This document shows, piece after piece, positions 27,705 through 36,274 of a stretch of 64,000 nucleotides of DNA. How positions within the stretch are numbered: position 1 is the stretch's first letter; the number at the start of each line of letters is the position of its first letter. The DNA is taken from assembly GCA_020442165.1 (NCBI GenBank), contig JAGRKV010000018.1, forward strand, positions 1 through 64,000, read 5' to 3'. The DNA is from Hyphomicrobiaceae bacterium (lineage in GTDB: Bacteria > Pseudomonadota > Alphaproteobacteria > Rhizobiales > Hyphomicrobiaceae). Position numbers and translations under genes: made by a program. Under the pieces are notes generated by a model. That model was not told the origin of the DNA, did not search any database, and saw nothing but the letters and a program-made list of their open reading frames with translations.

Positions 27705-29597
27705 CTATTTCTTGTCGCTTCCGCCACCGAGCATCCGTTTGATCGGTGCAATGGCCGACATGAGGTTCTCCTTCAGCGGGATCTCGGTTCCCTGGCGCTT
27801 CATGATGGTCGCCTGCTGGGCGATGGAAAGCACGTTGTTCCATGCCCAGTACATCACGAGGCCGGCTGGGAAGCTCGCCAGCAGGAAGGTGAAGAGCACC
27901 GGCATCCAGTTGAATACCATCTGCTGCGTCGGATCGGGCTGCTTGGGGTTCAGCTGCATCTGGATCCACATCGTGATGCCCATGAGCAGTGGCCAAACGC
28001 CGATGTGCAGGTATTCAGGCACCGCGAACGGAAGCAGGCCGAAGAGATTGAAGATGGAGGTGGGATCGGGCGCGGAGAGATCCTTGATCCAGCCGAAGAA
28101 GGGCGCGTGACGCATGTCGATGGTCACGAATAGTACCTTGTAGAGTGCGAAGAAGACCGGGATCTGCAAAAGGATCGGCAGGCAGCCCGCCAGAGGGTTG
28201 ATCTTTTCCTTCTGGTAGAGCGCCATCAGTTCCTGCTGCTGGCGTGCCTTGTCATCCTTGAAGCGCTCGCGCAGCTGCTCCATCTGCGGCTGCAGCTTCT
28301 TCATCTTGGCCATCGACTCGTAACTCTTGTTGGCGAGCGGATAGAACGCCGCCTTGACGAGCACGGTGGTGGCCAGAATGGCGAGGCCGAAGTTGCCGAG
28401 CAGTTTGTAGAGCCAGTCGAGCAGGTGGAAGAGCGGCTTGGTGATGAAGTAGAACCAGCCCCAGTCGATCATCAGGTCGAACTGCTTGATGCCTAGCTTG
28501 TCCTGATAGCCCTCGATCAGCTTGACCTTCTTTGCGCCGGCATAGAGGTGCTGCTCGACCGTATGGCTCTGGCCGTTGGGGATGACGGCGCCGTCCATCA
28601 AGTAATCGGTCTGGTAGCTGTCGGTCGCACCTCCGGTGCCAGTGGCGTGGCCGGTGTAGTTGGCGCGGTAGGGCGTGTTCTGATCAGGGATCAATGCGGA
28701 CGCCCAGTATTTGTCGGTGATGCCGAGCCAGCCGCCCTTGATGTCCTTGAACGACTTCTGCTTGTCGGATTTCAGGGCGTCCTTATAGGTGATCTCCTGC
28801 AGTCCTTCGGCGCCCGCGACGCCGATCAATCCCTCATGGAGAATGTAGTAGCCCTGCACCAGCGGCGTTCCGAGCCGGTAGATACGGGCATAGGGATAAA
28901 GCTTGATGTCGGTGCCACTCGCGTTCTCCACCTTGTCGGTGATGGTGAAGAGATAATCGGCGTCGACGGAGATGGTGCGGTGGAATGTGAGGCCAGCGCC
29001 GTTATTCCAGCTCAGGGAGACGGGCGAAGATGGTGTCAGCGTGCCGCTGCCGTTTTGCGTCCAGACAGTGTCACGATCGGGAACCTTCACGGTGGGCTGT
29101 TCGGCGACCCAGCCATTCTCGGCGAAGTAGGGCTGGCGCGTGCCGGTGGGTGAAAACAGGACGACGTTGGGCGACGTTGGCGCGACCGTTTCGCGATACT
29201 TGGTCAGCACGATGTCGTCGATGCGTGCGCCCTTGAGCGGGATCGAGCCGGAGACAGAAGGCGTCTCGATCTTGATGCGCGGGTTGGCCGCCAAAGCGGC
29301 TTCACGCGGCTGCGCCATGGTGCCGGGTTCGACAGGCGGGGCCGGGACACCTGTTGGCGTCGCGCTGGACGGTGCTGCGGGAACGCCGGGGGCCGATGGC
29401 GAACCCGATGCAGCGGGTGGCGCCGTTGGCGTGGCTGACGTGCCAGCCGCCGTCTTGGGGGCCTCACGCGAAATGCGCTGCTTCTCCGCCTCCATCTTGG
29501 GGCCGGCGTAGAAGTACTGCCAGGCGAACAGGACGACCATCGATAGCGCGAGGGCGATCAGGACGTTCTGAGTGTTATCGGGGTCGCGGTTGCTCAT
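27705..29597 (-). CDS. yidC: Membrane protein insertase YidC
   Basis: Oxa1/YidC insertase of the inner membrane. The 630-residue protein has an N-terminal transmembrane anchor (VLIALALSMVVLFAWQYF), a Pro/Ala-rich linker, the large periplasmic beta domain of Gram-negative YidC, and the C-terminal conserved membrane core (LGNFGLAILATTVLVKAAFYP, then NPLAGCLPILLQIPVFFALY). A Lys-rich tail ends DKK. It is in the usual rpmH-rnpA-yidC-engB order on the minus strand; no yidD is seen. Confidence 0.98.
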   Translation of the reverse strand: MSNRDPDNTQNVLIALALSMVVLFAWQYFYAGPKMEAEKQRISREAPKTAAGTSATPTAPPAASGSPSAPGVPAAPSSATPTGVPAPPVEPGTMAQPREAALAANPRIKIETPSVSGSIPLKGARIDDIVLTKYRETVAPTSPNVVLFSPTGTRQPYFAENGWVAEQPTVKVPDRDTVWTQNGSGTLTPSSPVSLSWNNGAGLTFHRTISVDADYLFTITDKVENASGTDIKLYPYARIYRLGTPLVQGYYILHEGLIGVAGAEGLQEITYKDALKSDKQKSFKDIKGGWLGITDKYWASALIPDQNTPYRANYTGHATGTGGATDSYQTDYLMDGAVIPNGQSHTVEQHLYAGAKKVKLIEGYQDKLGIKQFDLMIDWGWFYFITKPLFHLLDWLYKLLGNFGLAILATTVLVKAAFYPLANKSYESMAKMKKLQPQMEQLRERFKDDKARQQQELMALYQKEKINPLAGCLPILLQIPVFFALYKVLFVTIDMRHAPFFGWIKDLSAPDPTSIFNLFGLLPFAVPEYLHIGVWPLLMGITMWIQMQLNPKQPDPTQQMVFNWMPVLFTFLLASFPAGLVMYWAWNNVLSIAQQATIMKRQGTEIPLKENLMSAIAPIKRMLGGGSDKK

Positions 29598-29674
29598 CTG
29601 CGCCTCGGCTGGCGGTTACTTCTATTGGGCTTTCATGCCAATCGGCCAAATCGAGGCGGCGTTGGCGGGCGGGA

Positions 29675-30061
29675 TTAGCGTGTCGTACCGGTGGGAGGAC
29701 GCGGACGCTTTGCCGGTCTGGCGTGGTGGACGCGATGGAACGCGACTTCAAGATCCTTTTTGAGCTCATCATATGGACGGCTGAGCGCAAGAGGCTTGGC
29801 AATCAGTACATAGTCATGGCCAAGTCGGGCATGTTCAGCGGCCAACTCCATGACGGCCGCTTTTAGTCGCCTGCGAATCCGGTTGCGATCAACGGCGCCT
29901 CCTAGCTTCTTGGTCACGGTGAAGCCGAAGCGCGGTACCGCCAGTGCCTGATCGGGGTGTTGCCGCATCCGGGTTTCAAGCGTCGCGCTGGGGCTGGACC
30001 AACGGGCCCCGCCCCTTACTCTTAGGAATTCAGCGCGCTTCTTGAGCGTTTCGAGCGGCAC
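29675..30061 (-). CDS. rnpA: Ribonuclease P protein component
   Basis: Protein cofactor of RNase P for tRNA 5' maturation. The 128-residue product has LKKRAEFLRVRGGARW, FGFTVTKKLGGAVDRNRIRRRLK (the RNR signature) and HDYVLIAKP. It lies 43 bases downstream of rpmH on the same strand, the conserved arrangement. Confidence 0.96.
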   Translation of the reverse strand: MPLETLKKRAEFLRVRGGARWSSPSATLETRMRQHPDQALAVPRFGFTVTKKLGGAVDRNRIRRRLKAAVMELAAEHARLGHDYVLIAKPLALSRPYDELKKDLEVAFHRVHHARPAKRPRPPTGTTR

Positions 30062-30104
30062 AGCTCCTGGCCTCAGGATTGTTCCCGCGGCAGCCCGGAA
30101 AAAG

Positions 30105-30239
30105 TCATGCGCTCAGACGCTTACGACCCTTGGCGCGGCGGCGGGCAAGAACCTTCATGCCGCCCTTGGTCTGCATGCGGGCGCGGAAGCCGTGGCGGCG
30201 CTTGCGAACGAGGCGGCTCGGCTGATAGGTGCGTTTCAC
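30105..30239 (-). CDS. rpmH: 50S ribosomal protein L34
   Basis: A 44-residue basic protein of the large subunit: [20 protein letters not shown], ending GRKRLSA. It starts with GTG at 30237-30239, which gives exactly the family length; the upstream open frame to 30353 is not L34. It is the first gene of the rpmH-rnpA-yidC transcript. Confidence 0.98.
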   Translation of the reverse strand: MKRTYQPSRLVRKRRHGFRARMQTKGGMKVLARRRAKGRKRLSA

Positions 30240-30744
30240 GGTCTTAACTCCATAGATCGTCCGGAGCGCGGCTTGGGCGCGGCTCCGCAAAAGCCTAGTC
30301 ACGACGCGCATCCGCCTGATTTTCGCGGGCCTCGCGCCTGCCAATACTGGCATGAATTGGAAGCTCGCCGCTTATAGGGGTGCACCCAATTGAAGTCAAT
30401 CGAGGCGGAAGGGGCCCCTTGCGGCAAATTCCGGGGGGCTGGATTTGCCTCTGTCATGGCCGCAGCGAGCCACTGCTGCAGGTGGGCGTTGCCGTGGCCT
30501 GGCCGGCGGGCGGCAGAAGTAGCCGTGCGAGGCACTGTAACGATTGGGTTCGTGATTGCGAAGGAAGCGTCAGACGTTCACGCAGATTCGTGCCGATTGT
30601 AACGGCCCATCACAACTTTTTTGAAGAATTCACGGTCGGTTGAGACCCTATTTTCTTTGCGCTCAATATCGTTCACTTTGGCTCTGCCCACTAACCAAAG
30701 CGCATCATGATGTGCTTCAAGTATTTTATGGGGATGGCCAAGAA
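30240..30744. other. Intergenic region between rpmH and the DUF547 gene
   Basis: About 500 bases between divergent genes. It holds the rpmH promoter at 30371-30399. The right end (from about 30640) is AT-richer and probably carries the promoter of the DUF547 gene. No small gene can be supported. Confidence 0.5.
30371..30399 (-). promoter_or_regulatory. Sigma-70-type promoter for rpmH-rnpA
   Basis: On the minus strand, TTGACT (30399-30394) and TATAAG (30376-30371) are separated by exactly 17 bases. Transcription would start near 30364, giving a leader of about 125 bases before the rpmH GTG. Confidence 0.75.
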
Positions 30745-31668
30745 ATGCGAGAAACTAATACTTTTTCTGGAGCAGTTATTCAGCGTGCGGGACCCCCGAT
30801 ATCTTGCCGGTCTGTTGCACGTTCTGCCATGGCGCTGGCTGCCACGCTCATTGGTGTGTGTGCAACTGCTGAAGTGGCGCTCGCTGCGTCGCCCGAGGTG
30901 ACGGCCGCATTTTCCGCCCACAAGGTGGGCGCGACGGTTCAAGTCGATCATCATGCCTGGGACCAGCTGCTGAAATCCTACGTCAAGCCAGCGGCGGACG
31001 GCGTCAACCGGGTCGACTACAAGAGTTTCAAGGCAAATGGCGGTGCGGCGCTCAAGGCGTATGTCGCGGATCTGGAGCGCACGAAAGTCTCAGCGCTTGA
31101 CCGGCCCGTACAGCTCGCCTTCTGGATCAACCTCTATAATGCGAAGACGGTCGACATCGTGCTCGACCACTATCCCGTTGCGTCGATCCGCGACATCTCG
31201 CTGGAAGAAAGCCTGCTCGGTTTCCTGAAAAAGAGTGTCGGAGCGGGCGGGCCGTGGAAAACGCCCATTGTGAATGTAGAGGGGCGACGGCTGAGCCTCG
31301 ATAATATCGAGCACGACATACTGCGTCCGGTCTTCAAGGATCCGCGCGTCCATTATGCGGTCAATTGCGCCTCGTACGGTTGCCCCAATCTTCAGGCGGC
31401 GGCATTCACCGGAGCCAATGCCGATGCCATGCTGACCGAGGGCGCCAAGGCCTACGTCAATCACCCGCGCGGCATTTCGGTGAAGGATGGCCGCGTCAAG
31501 GCTTCATCAATCTACAACTGGTTCCAAACCGACTTTGGCGGCAGCGATGCTGGTGTGCTCCAGCATGTGCGGCTTTACGCGACGCCGGAACTGAAGGCAG
31601 CGCTGGCGGGTGTTACGGCCATCGACAGTTATGACTACGACTGGCGTCTCAACGATATTTCACGCTGA
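30745..31668 (+). CDS. DUF547 domain exported protein
   Basis: A 307-residue protein with a hydrophobic signal segment (ALAATLIGVCATAEVALA) and the DUF547 core: AFWINLYNAKTVDIVLDHYP, then LDNIEHDILRP, then HYAVNCASYGCPNL. The conserved Asn, His and Cys positions resemble a papain-like or amidotransferase active site, but no activity is established. The start at 30745 follows GGGGATGG; the frame is open to 30640. It is 97 bases upstream of the TVP38-like gene, possibly in the same operon. Confidence 0.85.
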   Translation: MRETNTFSGAVIQRAGPPISCRSVARSAMALAATLIGVCATAEVALAASPEVTAAFSAHKVGATVQVDHHAWDQLLKSYVKPAADGVNRVDYKSFKANGGAALKAYVADLERTKVSALDRPVQLAFWINLYNAKTVDIVLDHYPVASIRDISLEESLLGFLKKSVGAGGPWKTPIVNVEGRRLSLDNIEHDILRPVFKDPRVHYAVNCASYGCPNLQAAAFTGANADAMLTEGAKAYVNHPRGISVKDGRVKASSIYNWFQTDFGGSDAGVLQHVRLYATPELKAALAGVTAIDSYDYDWRLNDISR

Positions 31669-31765
31669 TAACGACGTTCCTAGAGCGAGAAGCCAAATGA
31701 CCCGAATGACAAATTCGCTGAAGATGCCGGGCGTAGGCGCGGCACAGCCGGAAGGGGCAGGAGCG

Positions 31766-32587
31766 ATGAAGCAAACCTCCGATGACAAAGGTGGTGCCGC
31801 AGGTACTGCAGCAGGCCGAGGATCTGGGGTAATCCGGCGATGGCTGCCGCTGCTGATCCTGGCATCCTTCATGGTGCTGGTGTTCGCGATGGGCTGGCAC
31901 AAGTACCTATCGTTCAAGACCATCGGTCTCAACTACGAAGCGTTGCGGGCGTTCATCGCCGACAACATCGTCCTGGCGGTGCTCGCCTATGTGCTGCTCT
32001 ATATCGCGGTGGTGGCGCTGTCGCTGCCCGGCGGTCTGGTCATGACGTTGTCGGGCGGGCTGCTGTTTGGCTGGTTTACCGGTTCTGTCGCGACGGTGAT
32101 CGGCGCGACGATAGGTGCCACGATCGTTTTCCTCATCGCCAAGACATCGTTTGGAGAAGCACTGGCGGCAAAGGCTGGACCATGGCTTGCCAAGCTGCGG
32201 GACGGCTTCCAGGAGAATGCGCTCAGCTATCTTCTGTTCCTGCGTCTGGTGCCGGCCTTTCCGTTCTTCGTTGTCAATCTGGCGCCGGCATTGCTCGGCG
32301 TGCCGCTCAGAACATATGTGCTGGGCACATTCTTCGGCATCATCCCGGGCACCACGGCGTTTTCGGTGCTGGGCGCGGGGCTCGGCAGCGCCGTCGAGAG
32401 TCAGAATGCGATCTACAACGCTTGCCTTGCGAGCCATGGTAGCAATGCCGCCGCGGCCTGCACCTATACTATCGATACCAAAGCCCTGGTCACGCCCGAG
32501 CTGCTATCTGCCTTTGCGCTGCTCGGCGTGGTCGCCCTTATCCCGGTCGCGCTGAAGAAGTGGAGCACGCGCCATGGCAACGTCTGA
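31766..32587 (+). CDS. TVP38/TMEM64 family (DedA-like) membrane protein
   Basis: A 273-residue inner-membrane protein. Hydrophobic helices include LPLLILASFMVLVFAM, VLAYVLLYIAVVALSLPGG and ATVIGATIGATIVFLIAK, plus the SNARE-associated core motif LLFLRLVPAFPFFVVNLAPAL. The family is related to DedA flippases and scramblases; substrate unknown. The start at 31766 follows AAGGGG by eight bases; 31697 is an alternative. Its stop overlaps the next gene by 14 bases, indicating translational coupling. Confidence 0.85.
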   Translation: MKQTSDDKGGAAGTAAGRGSGVIRRWLPLLILASFMVLVFAMGWHKYLSFKTIGLNYEALRAFIADNIVLAVLAYVLLYIAVVALSLPGGLVMTLSGGLLFGWFTGSVATVIGATIGATIVFLIAKTSFGEALAAKAGPWLAKLRDGFQENALSYLLFLRLVPAFPFFVVNLAPALLGVPLRTYVLGTFFGIIPGTTAFSVLGAGLGSAVESQNAIYNACLASHGSNAAAACTYTIDTKALVTPELLSAFALLGVVALIPVALKKWSTRHGNV

Positions 32588-34010
32588 TAACACCACGCTT
32601 GATGTGGACCTTTGCGTGATCGGCGCCGGTTCGGGTGGCCTTTCGGTGGCGGCGGCGGCGGTTGCTTTCGGCCAGCGCGTGGTGCTGATCGAGAAGGGCA
32701 AGATGGGCGGCGACTGTCTCAACTACGGGTGCGTTCCCTCCAAGGCGCTGATCGCGGCGGGGCATCGGGCCCATGTCATGCGCTCTTCGGCAGCGTTCGG
32801 TATCGCACCCGTCGAGCCGCAGATCGACAACGTTGGCGTGCACGATCATGTTCGCCAAGTGATTGCGGCCATCGCGCCCAATGACAGCGTGGAACGGTTC
32901 GAGGGGCTTGGCGTCAAGGTGATCCAGGCGGCCGGACGGTTCGTCGACAAGCGGACAGTTGTGGCTGGCGATTATCGCATCACCGCGCGCCGGTTCGTCA
33001 TCGCAACTGGGTCGTCGCCGGTGGTCCCCCCAATCCCTGGACTAGCGGAGGCTCCCCATTTCACCAACGAGACGATTTTCGACAACAAGGAGCGGATCGG
33101 ACATCTGATCGTTATCGGTGGTGGTCCTATCGGCATCGAGCTTGCGCAGGCACACTTGCGGCTTGGCTCCAAGGTTACGGTGTTGGAAGGCCTGAAGGCG
33201 CTGGGCAAGGACGATGCGGAAATGACCGCTGTCGTGCTCGATGCGCTTCGTCACGAGGGACTCGACATCCGCGAAGGCGCGATGGTGCAGCGTGTCGATG
33301 GTGGTCCTGGTTCGATCCGAGTCACCATAGGCAAGGGCGACGCGACCGAGGTCGTGGAGGGTACGCATGTGCTGGTGGCGGTTGGGCGGCGACCCAATAT
33401 CGGCGAACTCGGCCTTGATGCTGCGGGCATCAAGTCGGAGCGCACCGGTATCAAGGTTTCTCCCGGTCTGGTGACGTCCAATCCCAAGGTGTTTGCCATC
33501 GGGGACGTGACCGGAGGCCTGCAATTCACCCACGTTGCGAACTATCACGCCGGGATCGTCATCCGGCGGGCGCTGTTCCGGTTGCCCGCGACCGTCGATC
33601 GCGGTGTCGTGCCGTGGGTAACGTATACCGATCCGGAGCTGGCACATGTCGGGTTGACGGAGGATGAGGCGAGGGCCAAACACGGCAAGGTCTCGGTACT
33701 GCGGTGGCCCTATCATGAAAATGACCGGGCGCAGGCAGAACGCGCCACGCGCGGTCATGTGAAAGTGGTTTTGGGCAAGAGCGGACGCATTCTAGGCGCG
33801 ACAATCGTGGGTGCGCATGCCGGCGAATTGATCCAGATGTGGTCGCTCGCCATATCCCAGAAACTGAAGATCAAGGCGATGACTGGCTTCATCTCGCCCT
33901 ATCCGACGCTATCGGAAGTGAACAAGCGCGCGGCGATCACCTATTATTCAGCTGCCCCCGGTAATCCTCTGGTTCGTAAGGTGATCGGTTTCCTCGCAAA
34001 ACTGGGGTAA
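32574..34010 (+). CDS. MerA/dihydrolipoamide-dehydrogenase-type flavoprotein disulfide reductase
   Basis: A 478-residue FAD/NAD(P) class I disulfide oxidoreductase. It shows the FAD motif VIGAGSGGLS, the redox-active disulfide GGDCLNYGCVPSK (the usual CxxxxC), the NAD(P) motif VIGGGPIGIELA and the second FAD motif FAIGDVTG. The N-terminal HMA domain of mercuric reductases and a C-terminal Cys pair are absent, so mercury reduction is unlikely. It overlaps the TVP38/TMEM64 gene, a recurrent pairing; the electron acceptor is unknown. Confidence 0.88.
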   Translation: MATSDNTTLDVDLCVIGAGSGGLSVAAAAVAFGQRVVLIEKGKMGGDCLNYGCVPSKALIAAGHRAHVMRSSAAFGIAPVEPQIDNVGVHDHVRQVIAAIAPNDSVERFEGLGVKVIQAAGRFVDKRTVVAGDYRITARRFVIATGSSPVVPPIPGLAEAPHFTNETIFDNKERIGHLIVIGGGPIGIELAQAHLRLGSKVTVLEGLKALGKDDAEMTAVVLDALRHEGLDIREGAMVQRVDGGPGSIRVTIGKGDATEVVEGTHVLVAVGRRPNIGELGLDAAGIKSERTGIKVSPGLVTSNPKVFAIGDVTGGLQFTHVANYHAGIVIRRALFRLPATVDRGVVPWVTYTDPELAHVGLTEDEARAKHGKVSVLRWPYHENDRAQAERATRGHVKVVLGKSGRILGATIVGAHAGELIQMWSLAISQKLKIKAMTGFISPYPTLSEVNKRAAITYYSAAPGNPLVRKVIGFLAKLG

Positions 34011-34044
34011 GGATGCGGGGCCGGCTCAGAGCATAGAGGCCCTG

Positions 34045-35568
34045 TTGGACAAGAAGCTGCACGATGTGACCGAGCAAGGGGCGGCCGCTGCCAAGCGGAT
34101 GCCGCCTTCGGTCTTGCGCGTGCTCGACGCTTCCCGGGCACGCTGGCTCAGTCTCGGCCTGCCCGCCAAACTGCTGCTGTTAACGGCTGGCTTCGTGATG
34201 CTGGCTGAGATCCTCATTTTTGTACCGTCCGTTGCCAACTATCGCGTCTCCTGGCTTTCCGACCGGTTGACCGCGGCGCAAGTCGCTTCGCTGGCGGCAG
34301 AAGCGGTGCCAGGGGGCGACGTGCCGATGAAGGTTCGCGCGGAGCTGCTGCGCACGGCCCAGGTCAAGGCTGTTGCGGTAAGGCGCGATGGCCGGAGGCG
34401 GCTGGTGCTACCGGCGGGCGAGCCCATGGAGATTGATGCGCACTACGACTTGCGGCCGATCGACCATGGTTTCTTCGGTGGCATCATCGCCAGGCTTGGG
34501 CTGATCCGTGATGCGTTCGCCACGTTTGCCTATGGCGACACGCGAACGATCCGCGTGATCGGGCCGGTCGGGGACAATCCGGAAGATTTCATCGAGATCG
34601 TCATTCCGGAAATTCCGCTCAAGAAGGTGATGGTCCGCTATGGCCTGAACATTCTCGGGCTATCGATCATGATCTCGCTCATCACGGCGGCGCTGGTCTA
34701 TCTGGCGCTTTCGTACCTGCTGGTGCAGCCGATGATGCGGATCACGCGCAACATGGTGCGCTTTTCGGAAAATCCGGAAGATCCGGAGCGCATCATCTCG
34801 CCTTCGGCGCGCAATGACGAGATCGGCGTGGCCGAACGCGAACTGGCGCGGATGCAGCGCGAACTTTCGCAGCTCTTTTTGCAAAAGAATCGATTGGCGC
34901 AACTCGGCCTCGCGGTCTCCAAAGTCAATCACGATCTGCGCAACATGCTGGCCAACGCGCAGTTGATCTCGGATCGCTTGACCGCCATTCCAGATGCCAC
35001 CGTGCAGCGGTTTGCGCCCAAGCTCATCGCATCGCTCGATCGCGCCATCAACTTCTGCAACGACTCTTTGAAGTTCGGCCGCGCGGAGGAAGCAGCGCCG
35101 CGGCGCGACCTGATGCGGCTGCGGCCTGCTGTCGAAGAGGTGGGCGATGCGCTGGGCCTGCCGCGGGAGGGTGCGGTCGACTGGCAGGTCGACATTGACG
35201 ACACGCTGCGGATCGATGCCGATCGCGAGCACCTGTTCCGTGTGTTGAGCAATCTGGTGCGCAACGCGGTGCAGGCCATCGAAGGCCAGGAGGACGGTGT
35301 GCAGCCCGGTGTGGTGCAGGTACGGGCCTGGCGGGATGGGCGCCGCGTTTCCATCGAGGTGCGCGACAATGGCCCTGGAGTGCCCGCGAAGGCGCGCGAG
35401 AATCTGTTCCGGGCCTTCCAGGGTGGTGCACGCAAGGGCGGGACGGGGCTTGGGCTCGCGATTGCGGCGGAGCTGGCAGCGGCGCACGGTGGCCGACTGC
35501 AACTGCTCGACAGTGATCGTGGCGCGGCCTTCCTGATCGAGTGGCCGGACCGAACCGTACACGCATGA
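34045..35568 (+). CDS. Membrane sensor histidine kinase
   Basis: A 507-residue kinase. A first transmembrane helix (LLLLTAGFVMLAEILIFV, residues about 43-62), a periplasmic loop of about 140 residues and a second helix (ILGLSIMISLITAALVYLAL) are followed by a HAMP region, a phospho-acceptor box KVNHDLRNML, the N box NLVRNAVQAI, and G boxes DNGPGVP and GTGLGLAI. The start is TTG at 34045 after GAGG. No response regulator follows directly; the next gene is nasT, 97 bases on. The signal is unknown. Confidence 0.9.
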   Translation: MDKKLHDVTEQGAAAAKRMPPSVLRVLDASRARWLSLGLPAKLLLLTAGFVMLAEILIFVPSVANYRVSWLSDRLTAAQVASLAAEAVPGGDVPMKVRAELLRTAQVKAVAVRRDGRRRLVLPAGEPMEIDAHYDLRPIDHGFFGGIIARLGLIRDAFATFAYGDTRTIRVIGPVGDNPEDFIEIVIPEIPLKKVMVRYGLNILGLSIMISLITAALVYLALSYLLVQPMMRITRNMVRFSENPEDPERIISPSARNDEIGVAERELARMQRELSQLFLQKNRLAQLGLAVSKVNHDLRNMLANAQLISDRLTAIPDATVQRFAPKLIASLDRAINFCNDSLKFGRAEEAAPRRDLMRLRPAVEEVGDALGLPREGAVDWQVDIDDTLRIDADREHLFRVLSNLVRNAVQAIEGQEDGVQPGVVQVRAWRDGRRVSIEVRDNGPGVPAKARENLFRAFQGGARKGGTGLGLAIAAELAAAHGGRLQLLDSDRGAAFLIEWPDRTVHA

Positions 35569-35665
35569 AAATCGCCGTTGGTGTGCAGGGGCTGTTTTCG
35601 CTGGATGAGGCGGCGTAGCGCCGCGAGGGCAGCCACTTGCAAGTTTGCTGCGCCGCACACTAGAA

Positions 35666-36274
35666 ATGACGATGCAAGAACGCCCGCTGCGAATCCTCGT
35701 CATTGACCCCAATCGCATCCGTGTCTCGATCATCGAGGAGGGTCTGCGCGAGGCGGGTCATGACGATGTGGTCATCATCTCGGACATGGGCCAGCTGATG
35801 CGGCGGGTGGTCGATGCCGAGCCCGACGTCATCATCATGGATCTGGAGAACCCCAATCGCGACATGCTCGAGCATGCGCTGCAGGTCTCCCGCGCGGCGC
35901 GGCGTCCGATTGCGATGTTTGTCGACACCACGGATGCGGCGGCAACCGAAGCGGCGATCGATGCCGGCGTTTCGGCCTATGTGGTCGATGGGCTGAGGAA
36001 GGATCGCGTCAAGCCGATCCTCGACATGGCGATCAAGCGGTTCAATGCGATCGAGCGGATGCGTGCCGAGGTTGAAGCGGTGAAAACCGAGCTCAGCGAA
36101 CGCAAGATGATCGACCGTGCGAAGGGCATCCTCATGCGCTCGCGCGGGTTGAGCGAGGAACAAGCCTATCAGCTGCTACGCAAAACGGCGATGAATCAAA
36201 GCCGCAAGATCGCCCAGGTGGCGGAGAGCCTGATTCTGGCAGCGGGGCTGCTCGAGGGAGATCGAGAGTGGTGA
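35666..36274 (+). CDS. nasT: NasT: ANTAR-domain antiterminator of nitrate assimilation
   Basis: A 202-residue response-regulator-like protein with a receiver domain (RILVIDPNRIRVSIIEEGL, aspartate in VIIMDLENP) and a C-terminal ANTAR RNA-binding domain (ERKMIDRAKGILMRSRGLSEEQAY). NasT binds tandem hexaloop hairpins in the leader of nitrate-assimilation operons and prevents termination; NasS holds it inactive without nitrate. The coding end overlaps nasS by seven bases. The start is ambiguous among 35645 (TTG), 35666 and 35672 (ATG), none with a strong ribosome site. The matching RNA target is found at 37760-37827. Confidence 0.93.
   Translation: MTMQERPLRILVIDPNRIRVSIIEEGLREAGHDDVVIISDMGQLMRRVVDAEPDVIIMDLENPNRDMLEHALQVSRAARRPIAMFVDTTDAAATEAAIDAGVSAYVVDGLRKDRVKPILDMAIKRFNAIERMRAEVEAVKTELSERKMIDRAKGILMRSRGLSEEQAYQLLRKTAMNQSRKIAQVAESLILAAGLLEGDREW

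Noticed and set aside
32574..34010. Mercuric reductase (merA)
   Set aside because: There is no HMA domain, no C-terminal cysteine pair and no mer genes nearby; only the general disulfide-reductase fold is supported.
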